Under the pieces are notes generated by a model that was not told the DNA's origin, searched no databases, and worked only from the letters and a program-made list of their open reading frames with translations. Positions 1-5,167 of a stretch of 5,427 nucleotides of DNA are shown piece after piece (position 1 is the stretch's first letter; the number at the start of each line of letters is the position of its first letter). Origin of the DNA: Burkholderiaceae bacterium (lineage in GTDB: Bacteria; Pseudomonadota; Gammaproteobacteria; Burkholderiales; Burkholderiaceae); assembly GCA_947373615.1 (NCBI GenBank), contig CANBYN010000140.1, forward strand, positions 1 through 5,427. The letters are read 5' to 3'. A program made the translations under genes and the position numbers.

Positions 1-822
1 TATAAAGTTATTCCACAGGTTAAACAAGTTGATCGCTTAAATCCAGAGCAGATTTTGGATTACTACATCCGTACTCCAAGTGGCGCCATGATTCAGGCGC
101 GTACGATTGCAAGTATTAAGCAAAAAGTGGTACCGCAATCCATTAATCACTTCCAGCAATTGAACTCCGCAACAATTTCTGGAGTAAATACACCGTTTAT
201 ATCTCAAGCAGATTTGCTCGAATTTATGCGTCAAACCTTGAAAGAGGTGGCCCCCAATGGATATAGCATGGATTACGCAGGTCCTTCACGCCAATTTATG
301 GCAGAGTCTGGCGGTTTTTTAGTAACCATGTTCTTTGCAATTTTGATTGTGTTTTTAGTGTTAGCTGCTCAATTTGAAAGCTTCCGAGATCCGATTGTGA
401 TTTTAGTTTCTGTGCCATTGGCATTGTTTGGCGCACTAATCTTTATCAATCTAGGCTTCACAACTTTAAACGTTTATACGCAAGTTGGCTTAGTAACTCT
501 GATGGGATTGATTAGTAAGCACGGTATTTTGATTGTGGAGTTTGCTAATGAATTGCAAGAAGCAGGACGCAGCAAGCTTGATGCGATTGTTGAAGCCAGT
601 AGCGTGCGTTTACGCCCTATCCTAATGACAACCGCAGCGATGGTCTTGGGTGTGCTGCCTTTAGTAATCGCTTCAGGTGCAGGCGCAGCAGGTCGTCAAT
701 CGATGGGTATCGTTATCTTCACAGGTCTATCTATCGGCACACTGTTTACTTTATTTGTAGTGCCGGCGATGTATCTATTCTTGGGCGCTGACCATCATTC
801 CAAGAAATTTAAACAGCAGTAA
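1..822 (+). CDS. RND multidrug efflux transporter permease (AcrB/MexF-like), C-terminal part
   Basis: Inner-membrane pump subunit of a tripartite RND (HAE1) efflux system; the family exports drugs and other amphiphiles with proton antiport through a periplasmic adaptor and outer-membrane channel. The frame is open from base 1, so 273 residues of a protein normally about 1,030 long are present and the start lies outside the window. Visible are the end of the second periplasmic porter region (YKVIPQ at the start, QLNSATISG near 54-62) and five hydrophobic helices matching TM8-TM12 (about 106-127, 132-152, 158-182, 205-226, 234-261). K173 in LISKHGILIVEFAN corresponds to the proton-relay lysine of AcrB TM10 (Lys940). 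The RPILMT motif at 205-210 is also typical. The protein ends in a short basic tail, KKFKQQ. It converges on the GST gene with only 14 bp between the stops. The drug substrate and the partner genes cannot be read from this fragment. Confidence 0.95.
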   Translation, partial: YKVIPQVKQVDRLNPEQILDYYIRTPSGAMIQARTIASIKQKVVPQSINHFQQLNSATISGVNTPFISQADLLEFMRQTLKEVAPNGYSMDYAGPSRQFMAESGGFLVTMFFAILIVFLVLAAQFESFRDPIVILVSVPLALFGALIFINLGFTTLNVYTQVGLVTLMGLISKHGILIVEFANELQEAGRSKLDAIVEASSVRLRPILMTTAAMVLGVLPLVIASGAGAAGRQSMGIVIFTGLSIGTLFTLFVVPAMYLFLGADHHSKKFKQQ

Positions 823-836
823 GACTTGAGACAAAA

Positions 837-1496
837 CTACTTAACGATATTGAGTTCTTTTTCCGCAATATCGTTAAAGTGCGTTTCTTGCTCCAAGCGC
901 TTTAACCATGCTTCAATATTTTTTAATTGCGCACGCGGCCCAGTTTTTTCTGGAAAGGCTGCATTTAGCAAAATCCAACGATGGACACATAGTGCTAGTG
1001 CAATATCGCCAATATGAAATTGGTTTCCAGAACAGTACTCCTGATTCGCTAATGTCGTGTCAAGCAATCCAAAGAGTTGGTTTGCATCTTGGTAACGCTT
1101 TCGAATTACTTCGTAATTTCGTTCAGCCTCCGGTGTTCTGGTAAGACCCAAAAATGCAACACGCAGTGGAGGCCACATACTTGCTAGTTGCCAATCTAGC
1201 CACTTCTCAGAATTGTACTGAGCCATGATATCTAGTGGAAAGCGCTTGTTCTTGTTATGCTCTCGTGCCAAGTAACGCATGATGGTATTTGATTCCCAAA
1301 GTACCGCCTCTCCATCTTGCAGTGTAGGCACAAGGCCATTGGGGTTGAGCTTTAAAAACTCGGGAGTGTTATTCACGCCAAAGTGCAGGCCTGCATCAAT
1401 GCGTTCAAAATCCTTATCTTCTTTAAGCCCTAGTTCAGCAAGACACCATAAGACTTTTTGAACATTGATCGAACTTTTACGTCCCCATAAACGCAT
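837..1496 (-). CDS. Glutathione S-transferase family protein
   Basis: Soluble cytosolic GST, about 219 residues, a normal length for the family. The N-terminal thioredoxin-like domain (about 1-80) opens with MRLWGRKSSINVQKV; the SSxN segment occupies the usual site of the catalytic Ser/Cys that activates glutathione. NPNGLVPTL carries the cis-proline (VP), and WESNTIMRYLA carries the Glu-Ser pair that binds the gamma-glutamyl group. The helical C-terminal domain (about 90-219) contains FHIGDIAL with the conserved Asp of the N-capping box. The substrate cannot be predicted. Two ATG codons lie in tandem (1499 and 1496). An AAGGA at 1505-1509 stands 5 bp before the first and 8 bp before the second, and family proteins usually begin one residue before RLxGRxSS, so the second ATG is preferred. 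The gene is third in a tight minus-strand cluster, about 21-24 bp after the flavin reductase stop. Its last codons contain a perfect inverted repeat. Confidence 0.92.
   Translation of the reverse strand: MRLWGRKSSINVQKVLWCLAELGLKEDKDFERIDAGLHFGVNNTPEFLKLNPNGLVPTLQDGEAVLWESNTIMRYLAREHNKNKRFPLDIMAQYNSEKWLDWQLASMWPPLRVAFLGLTRTPEAERNYEVIRKRYQDANQLFGLLDTTLANQEYCSGNQFHIGDIALALCVHRWILLNAAFPEKTGPRAQLKNIEAWLKRLEQETHFNDIAEKELNIVK
841..877. repeat. Perfect 12-bp inverted repeat in the 3' end of the GST gene
   Basis: TTAACGATATTG (841-852) is exactly mirrored by CAATATCGTTAA (866-877) around a 13-bp spacer. The repeat lies inside the last GST codons (FNDIAEKELNIVK), just before the stop and 18 bp beyond the RND stop. 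Transcripts from either strand could fold into a 12-bp, AT-rich stem. Neither side is followed directly by a strong T-run; on the minus strand a TTTT begins about 7 bases after the stem. It could be a weak bidirectional terminator or an mRNA 3'-end stabiliser for the convergent pair. It could also be coincidence, since only three base pairs per arm are G-C. Confidence 0.6.
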
Positions 1497-1520
1497 CATG
1501 GCAATTCCTTATAAGACGAA

Positions 1521-2021
1521 TTAAGTATTGGCAATTTCAGAGAAGTTGAGACCAACAAATTTGCTGCGAGCAAAAATGAGAGGCTCTTTTTCCGGATGAT
1601 TTTTGAGATTGATTACTTTTGCAACTATGATATTGTGATCGCCGCCTATGTGAACGGTAACAGTCTCGCATTCGTAATAGGCAACGCAATGATCAATTTG
1701 GGTGAGACCGCCTTCCGCGATCTTGTGGTCTATCTCTGAAAATTGATCTAGCTTTACAGTAGCAAAGTGCATAGCCAAGTTTTCTTGTGAGCGCTCAAGC
1801 ACATGAATTAAATGTTTCTTGCCTAGATCAACCCAAGGCATAAGGCGGGAGTGTTTTTTCAAGCTCCATAAAATAAGCGGCGGCTCTAAAGAAACGGTAT
1901 TAAAGGAGCTAATTGTGATGCCGTGAGGATTTTGTTCTTCATCAAGGCAAGTGATGACGGTGACTCCAGTGGCAAAGGATGAAAATCCTTTGCGCAGTTC
2001 TTGTGAGGTAAATGGAGTCAT
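1521..2021 (-). CDS. Flavin reductase domain protein (HpaC/DszD-like)
   Basis: A 166-residue protein of the flavin reductase-like FMN-binding split-barrel family. Members usually reduce FMN or FAD with NAD(P)H and pass reduced flavin to a partner monooxygenase. Family marks in order: RKGFSSFATGVTVIT (about 10-24), HGITISSFNTVSLEPPLILWSL (33-54, the flavin-binding strand-loop), a central variable region, GGDHNIIVAKV (126-136, in the place of the usual GDHxIxxGxV motif), and a C-terminal PLIFARSKF. The usual Gly before the last Val of the GDH motif is replaced (AKV), a modest deviation. ATG at 2021 is chosen; a TTG one codon upstream (2024) is possible but has no better ribosome site. Only a weak AAAGA precedes the gene, and the upstream lipoprotein stop is 10 bp away, so translational coupling is plausible. 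No monooxygenase gene is visible in the window, so its electron acceptor is unknown. It lies between a lipoprotein and a GST gene. Confidence 0.9.
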   Translation of the reverse strand: MTPFTSQELRKGFSSFATGVTVITCLDEEQNPHGITISSFNTVSLEPPLILWSLKKHSRLMPWVDLGKKHLIHVLERSQENLAMHFATVKLDQFSEIDHKIAEGGLTQIDHCVAYYECETVTVHIGGDHNIIVAKVINLKNHPEKEPLIFARSKFVGLNFSEIANT

Positions 2022-2031
2022 CAATCTTTAC

Positions 2032-2328
2032 TTATTTGGCTAAAGCAGATGTTTCTGGAACGATCGTAGTTCCTGGAATAGGAATTAAGATCTCATTTTC
2101 TTCCGCTTTTACGCATTTAAAGCGATATTCTTTGCCTGCTTTGGCTAAGAAGCTAGCACCTTCATAGAAATCATCTTTACAAGTCTTGCTAGCGAAGTCC
2201 ATGACGTCTTGAGGGGCTGCGCTAGAGGTAATGAGGCGTAGGTTGCCCATAGACATATTCAGCTGGGTGGAATAGCACCCTGAGAGAAACAAGCTAGAAA
2301 TTGCGGTTAATAGTAGAATTTTTTTCAT
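2032..2328 (-). CDS. Small predicted lipoprotein of unknown function
   Basis: A 98-residue protein beginning MKKILLLTAISSLFLSGC, a classical lipoprotein signal peptide: a KK n-region, a hydrophobic core, and a lipobox LSGC with the lipidated Cys at residue 18. Position +2 is Tyr, so the inner-membrane retention signal (Asp) is absent and an outer-membrane location is expected. The mature part is about 80 residues with two further cysteines (in SKTCKDD and FKCVK) that could form one disulfide in the periplasm. I recognise no family. The start is firmly set by a GGAGG 5 bp upstream; the longer reading frame up to 2346 would place this ribosome site inside the gene. It is the first gene of the minus-strand cluster with the flavin reductase and the GST. 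Its stop is 10 bp before the next start, suggesting co-transcription, but there is no obvious functional link. Confidence 0.85.
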   Translation of the reverse strand: MKKILLLTAISSLFLSGCYSTQLNMSMGNLRLITSSAAPQDVMDFASKTCKDDFYEGASFLAKAGKEYRFKCVKAEENEILIPIPGTTIVPETSALAK

Positions 2329-2333
2329 GGAAA

Positions 2334-2338
2334 CCTCC
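2334..2338 (-). promoter_or_regulatory. Strong ribosome binding site of the lipoprotein gene
   Basis: A GGAGG on the minus strand, 5 bp (TTTCC) before the ATG at 2328. It is the best Shine-Dalgarno sequence in the window and decides the MKKILLL start over the in-frame ATGs further upstream. Confidence 0.8.
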
Positions 2339-2382
2339 ATAATCATTAATGCTCGTTAGGATAAACCTATTAAGCAATTGTT

Positions 2383-2406
2383 GCGGGGAAATACCTCGCT
2401 CTTTTA
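2383..2406 (+). promoter_or_regulatory. Short hairpin with T-rich tail in the acuI leader
   Basis: GCGGGG (2383-2388) can pair with CCTCGC (2394-2399) across a 5-base AAATA loop, giving six pairs of which one is G-U. A TCTTTT follows at once, then the AAGGA ribosome site of acuI. The shape is that of a minimal Rho-independent terminator or attenuator, but the stem is short. It could also affect ribosome access or be accidental. Direction is assumed from acuI. Confidence 0.3.
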
Positions 2407-2416
2407 AGGAAGCGTC

Positions 2417-3400
2417 ATGTTTAAAGCAATACTAATCAATAAAGATGAGCAGGGATATCGTGCTGAGCTTAGTCAGGTTGACGTGAAAAACCTCCCAGAG
2501 GGTGACGTCAGAATCAAGGTGCTCTATTCCACCCTCAATTACAAGGATGGATTGGCAATTACTGGCAAAAGCCCGGTGGTGCGTAGCTTCCCTATGGTTC
2601 CTGGGATCGATTTTGCGGGAGAAGTGCTTGAAAGCAGTAACCCTGGTTTCAAGGTTGGCGATATGGTGCTCTTAAATGGTTGGGGTGTAGGTGAGGGGCA
2701 TTGGGGTGGCCTAGCCCAGCAAGCGCGTGTAAAGGCGGAGTGGTTAATTCCATTACCCAAGGGCTTTACCGCCAAGCAAGCTTTGGCAATAGGTACGGCG
2801 GGTTACACCGCCATGCTTTGTGTCATGGCGCTTCAAAAACACGGTCTTAAACCAAGTGATGGAGAGGTTCTGGTAACTGGGGCTGCTGGTGGTGTGGGCA
2901 GTTTTGCTATTACCCTTTTAAGTAAGTTGGGCTTTATGGTAGTGGCTAGTACTGGCCGGATGTCTGAGGCCGATTATTTGAAGAAGCTGGGCGCTAGCGA
3001 AGTGATTGATCGCGCTACCTTATCTGAGCCAGGCAAACCATTGGCAAAAGAACGCTGGGCTGCAGTACTCGATAGCGTTGGAAGTCATACCTTAGCCAAT
3101 GCCTGTGCTCAAACTAAAAGTAATGGCGCAGTCGCAGCCTGTGGTCTTGCGCAAGGCATGGACTTTCCGTCAAGTGTTGCGCCATTTATTTTGCGTGGCA
3201 TCACTTTGTATGGTGTTAATAGCGTGACCGTTCCACGTGAAAAACGGATTGCTGCCTATGAGCAACTGAGTAAATTGGTTGATCTTAAAACCTTAGATGA
3301 AATTTCTCATGAAATTACTTTAGAAGAATCACTCAAATATGCACAAGAACTGATGGCAGGAAAAGTGCGTGGACGCTTAATTGTGGACGTCAACAGATAA
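2417..3400 (+). CDS. acuI: Acrylyl-CoA reductase (NADPH), AcuI/YhdH family of the MDR superfamily
   Basis: A 327-residue zinc-independent medium-chain oxidoreductase. AcuI/YhdH enzymes reduce acrylyl-CoA to propionyl-CoA with NADPH in the cytosol, which removes a toxic electrophile in 3-hydroxypropionate or DMSP breakdown. The N-terminal GroES-like catalytic part has STLNYKDGLAITG (38-50), PMVPGIDFAGEV (59-70) and GDMVLLNGWGVGEGHWGG (81-98), all typical of YhdH. The Rossmann part has the nucleotide loop VTGAAGGVG (153-161) and STGR (178-181), where the Arg fits binding of the NADPH 2'-phosphate. FILRGITLYGVNSV (257-270) and the closing AGKVRGRLIVDV (314-325) are family hallmarks. Zinc-ligand cysteines of alcohol dehydrogenases are absent, as expected. 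Length is standard and the ATG has AAGGA 6 bp upstream. The gene converges on the DUF1289 gene with 22 bp between stops and no clear terminator. Family assignment is firm; the exact substrate in this organism is inferred. Confidence 0.93.
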   Translation: MFKAILINKDEQGYRAELSQVDVKNLPEGDVRIKVLYSTLNYKDGLAITGKSPVVRSFPMVPGIDFAGEVLESSNPGFKVGDMVLLNGWGVGEGHWGGLAQQARVKAEWLIPLPKGFTAKQALAIGTAGYTAMLCVMALQKHGLKPSDGEVLVTGAAGGVGSFAITLLSKLGFMVVASTGRMSEADYLKKLGASEVIDRATLSEPGKPLAKERWAAVLDSVGSHTLANACAQTKSNGAVAACGLAQGMDFPSSVAPFILRGITLYGVNSVTVPREKRIAAYEQLSKLVDLKTLDEISHEITLEESLKYAQELMAGKVRGRLIVDVNR

Positions 3401-3422
3401 GCTTGTGACTCGGTTGCGAAAC

Positions 3423-3599
3423 TTATTGGGCTGATTGAGGTTTGCGAGCAGGTAGCCGTGACCAAACCGCAAGTTTTTCGGGATTTGAAAGTTCTGACCA
3501 GTCTGCAATTTCAGTAAGCGTGCGATAACAACCACGACAATATCCATTCTCTGGATTAATATCACACCAATTAATGCAAGGCGATGGAACTGTTGTCAA
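3423..3599 (-). CDS. DUF1289 small four-cysteine protein
   Basis: A protein of about 58 residues with the DUF1289 signature: SPCINWC at 6-12, GYCRGC at 19-24, then YRTLTEIADWSELSNPEKLAVW at 25-46. The four cysteines (8, 12, 21, 24; CxxxC and CxxC) look like a metal or Fe-S site, but no biochemical function is established for the family. The start is uncertain. The same frame is open to an ATG at 3662, which would overlap the divergent hydrolase gene and add a Phe/Leu-rich stretch translated from the A-rich spacer. I prefer TTG at 3599, which has TTAGG 6 bp upstream, begins just before the conserved SPC motif and gives the normal family length. In many proteobacteria such genes sit beside unrelated metabolic genes, so the neighbours are a poor guide to function. 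Confidence 0.85.
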   Translation of the reverse strand: MTTVPSPCINWCDINPENGYCRGCYRTLTEIADWSELSNPEKLAVWSRLPARKPQSAQ

Positions 3600-3640
3600 A
3601 GTAAACCTAAGTAAAAATAAATAAAAGAAAAAGCTAGACC
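3593..3640. promoter_or_regulatory. A-rich divergent spacer with a possible hydrolase promoter
   Basis: The 41-bp spacer (3600-3640) is almost pure A on the plus strand between 3609 and 3632. A TTGTCA (3593-3598), matching the sigma70 -35 consensus at five of six positions, is followed after 18-19 bp by the AT-rich ATAAATA (3617-3623), a poor -10. This would give the hydrolase mRNA a very short leader. No canonical Shine-Dalgarno stands before the ATG at 3641; AAAGAAAAAG is the only purine run. The A-tract itself may act as an UP-like or bent element. Confidence 0.25.
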
Positions 3641-4726
3641 ATGAGCACTCAAAGTAGGGCAAACATAGAAGTTGACATCTATTATCCCTTAGGAGCGATG
3701 CTTCCTGAGGAGGGAAGCAGTATTGAGGTGGCGCCCGGTGTACGCTGGCTCAGAATGCGTCTGCCATTTGCTTTGGACCATATTAATCTCTGGCTTTTGC
3801 GTGATGAAATCAATGGGGTATCTGGCTGGACCATTATTGATTGCGGCATTGCCAATGAAGATACAAAAGCAGCCTGGAAGAAAATTTTTGCAACCCAGTT
3901 GGAGGGCTTGCCGGTGTTGCGCGTTATCGTGACTCATATGCATCCTGATCATATTGGCTTATCGCAATGGCTCTGCGAAAAGTGGAATGTACCTTTGTGG
4001 ATTTCTATGACGGACTATTTAACTGCTCAGTGGTTGAGTTTTAAAGAAGGTGGCGCTGCAGTTGGGGCGCGTGCTGGAGGCGGTGGATCTGCCGATCATT
4101 TCCAGAGGCATGGTTTAACAGCTCCTGCGGATTTAGAAAAAATTCGGGCACGATCAAATTACTACAGCAATATGGTTCCTGGAGTGCCGCGTCAATTCCG
4201 TCGTATTTTGGATGGCGAGCATATGTTGATTGGTGGCCACTCTTGGCAAGTGATTATGGGGTATGGTCATGCACCTGAGCATGCATCTCTGTTTTGTAAA
4301 AAGTTGGGAGTATTAATTTCAGGCGATATGTTGCTGCCGCGCATTTCAACGAATGTCAGTGTTTATGATGCCGATCCAGATGCGGATCCATTGGGTCTGT
4401 ATTTGGATTCAATTGAAAAGTATCTAGCCTTACCTGAAGATACTCTAGTGCTTCCTTCCCATGGCAAACCATTTACCGGAATGAAGCCGCGTGTCGCGCA
4501 ATTAAAGGCGCATCATGATGAACGTCTATCGGAGACTTTAGGTGCATGTAAAAAACCAGCAACTGCTCGAGAGATAGTGCCGGTCTTGTTTAAGCGCGAG
4601 TTAGATCTTCATCAACTCACATTTGCGATGGGTGAGGCTATTGCCCATCTGAATTACCTACTTCGTCGAGGAAAGTTGGATCGCCGGCTTTGCGAGGACG
4701 GCGTGTTGAGGTTTTCCGTGGCTTAG
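3641..4726 (+). CDS. Metallo-beta-lactamase-fold hydrolase with C-terminal winged-helix region
   Basis: A 361-residue MBL-superfamily protein without a signal peptide, so probably cytosolic. Metal-site motifs are in order: THMHPDHIG (98-106; His99, His101, Asp103, His104), GHAPEHASLF (209-218; His210), SGDMLLP (227-233; bridging Asp229) and LPSHGKPF (271-278; His274). This is a complete set for a dinuclear zinc hydrolase. The region after about 290 has the helical, basic character of the LACTB2-type C-terminal winged helix, ending ...LLRRGKLDRRLCEDGVLRFSVA. Homologues are usually annotated only as MBL-fold metallo-hydrolase; thioester, lactone or phosphodiester substrates are all possible. 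A glycine-rich segment (GARAGGGGS, 142-150) and a DADPDADP duplication (243-250) are visible. Its last 89 bp overlap the opposing phaM-like gene, and its end matches the usual family end, so the overlap comes from phaM's side. It is divergent from the DUF1289 gene. Confidence 0.93.
   Translation: MSTQSRANIEVDIYYPLGAMLPEEGSSIEVAPGVRWLRMRLPFALDHINLWLLRDEINGVSGWTIIDCGIANEDTKAAWKKIFATQLEGLPVLRVIVTHMHPDHIGLSQWLCEKWNVPLWISMTDYLTAQWLSFKEGGAAVGARAGGGGSADHFQRHGLTAPADLEKIRARSNYYSNMVPGVPRQFRRILDGEHMLIGGHSWQVIMGYGHAPEHASLFCKKLGVLISGDMLLPRISTNVSVYDADPDADPLGLYLDSIEKYLALPEDTLVLPSHGKPFTGMKPRVAQLKAHHDERLSETLGACKKPATAREIVPVLFKRELDLHQLTFAMGEAIAHLNYLLRRGKLDRRLCEDGVLRFSVA
4367..4390 (+). repeat. Tandem 12-bp duplication encoding DADP-DADP
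   Basis: Two adjacent 12-bp units (4367-4378 and 4379-4390) differ at one base and translate to DADPDADP, residues 243-250 of the hydrolase. It lies between the bridging-Asp segment and the PLGLYLDSI helix and is probably a small in-frame slippage duplication in a loop. Confidence 0.6.
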
Positions 4727-5093
4727 CTTTAACGCTGCCCGTTCTAGTGCTGGATTCTTCTTTTGGCGCTGTTGCTGCTGCGCTTGCTGCAGATACCGCA
4801 TCCCCGAAGGATTTGAGGGCCATCATCGTGGCGTGTTGCACCTCGAGGCCTTGAATAGTTGATTTAAGGATATTAAGGTTCAGGTTTAACCAGTTCTCCA
4901 CGCTTTTGAGGTCCTTAATGCGCTTTTCCAACTCATCAACATCCATGCCTGGAAAGGCCGAAGCAAAGCCGCCAGCGACCTTAGATGCATCGGTTGTGAA
5001 GGGAAATTGTCCGGCTTGACCAGCGGCACCTTGCCCCCACATGGTTTTAAACATATCAAGACTTTGATTAAATTCTGGAATGGTTCCAAACAT
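4638..5093 (-). CDS. phaM: PhaM-like polyhydroxyalkanoate granule regulatory protein
   Basis: A 151-residue protein resembling PhaM. In Ralstonia/Cupriavidus PhaM activates PHB synthase and tethers granules to the nucleoid, binding DNA through a basic C-terminal tail. The start is MFGTIPEFNQSLDMFKTMWG. The conserved core is GMDVDELEKRIKDLKSVENWL (49-69), then NLNLNILKSTIQGLEVQHATM (70-90) and a predicted helix running to about 100. An Ala-rich linker follows, then a basic tail KAKPRKTSTRRPRK (122-135) and a final less basic segment GDPTFLDEVGNSDGQ. ATG at 5093 is chosen because GGAG stands 5 bp upstream (5099-5102); a TTG at 5129 would add 12 residues with no ribosome site. The protein is clearly shorter than the roughly 260-residue Ralstonia PhaM, with a reduced tail. 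Its last 29 codons are antisense to the end of the hydrolase gene. No PHA synthase gene is in the window, so the PHB role is inferred from the family. Confidence 0.8.
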   Translation of the reverse strand: MFGTIPEFNQSLDMFKTMWGQGAAGQAGQFPFTTDASKVAGGFASAFPGMDVDELEKRIKDLKSVENWLNLNLNILKSTIQGLEVQHATMMALKSFGDAVSAASAAATAPKEESSTRTGSVKAKPRKTSTRRPRKAGDPTFLDEVGNSDGQ

Positions 5094-5167
5094 AGGGGCT
5101 CCGCGGTAAATGAAAAGTGGCTTTTCCAATAGAATAAGGGATTCTAGAGATTAATCACGGTTTAGTA
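5094..5167. promoter_or_regulatory. Divergent spacer between phaM and metH with a small inverted repeat
   Basis: This 74-bp spacer holds the phaM ribosome site GGAG (5099-5102, minus strand) and a TAGAAT/ATTCTA inverted repeat (5130-5135 and 5141-5146, 5-bp gap). TAGAAT also resembles a sigma70 -10 element on the plus strand, but no good -35 lies 16-18 bp upstream. The symmetric site could be an operator serving both genes or chance. The space is too short for a riboswitch ahead of metH. Confidence 0.3.

Larger units (their letters stand above)
2329..2416. other. Divergent intergenic spacer between the lipoprotein cluster and acuI
   Basis: This 88-bp spacer must hold the promoters of both the minus-strand three-gene cluster and acuI, unless either is read from elsewhere. 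I found no convincing -35/-10 pair on either strand. Readable elements are the lipoprotein ribosome site, the acuI ribosome site AAGGA (2406-2410, 6 bp before the ATG) and the hairpin described separately. Confidence 0.6.

Noticed and set aside
826..1461. Plus-strand open frames inside the GST gene
   Set aside because: They are antisense to a gene with clear family motifs, show no recognisable protein features and lack ribosome sites.
2329..2346. Longer lipoprotein start (MIMEVS...)
   Set aside because: It would put the strong GGAGG inside the gene and displace the signal peptide from the N-terminus.
3401..3422. Terminator between acuI and the DUF1289 gene
   Set aside because: The 22-bp gap contains no stem followed by a T-run on either strand.
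3600..3662. Membrane segment at the N-terminus of the DUF1289 protein (FFFYLFLL)
   Set aside because: It is the translation of the complementary strand of an A-rich intergenic tract and lies upstream of the probable TTG start.
5094..5129. Longer PhaM start at the TTG at 5129
   Set aside because: No ribosome site precedes it, whereas ATG 5093 has a well-placed GGAG and the expected MFG start.
5094..5167. SAH or cobalamin riboswitch before metH
   Set aside because: Such elements are known upstream of methionine-cycle genes, but this spacer is only 74 bp, part of it is the phaM ribosome site region, and no matching helices are visible.
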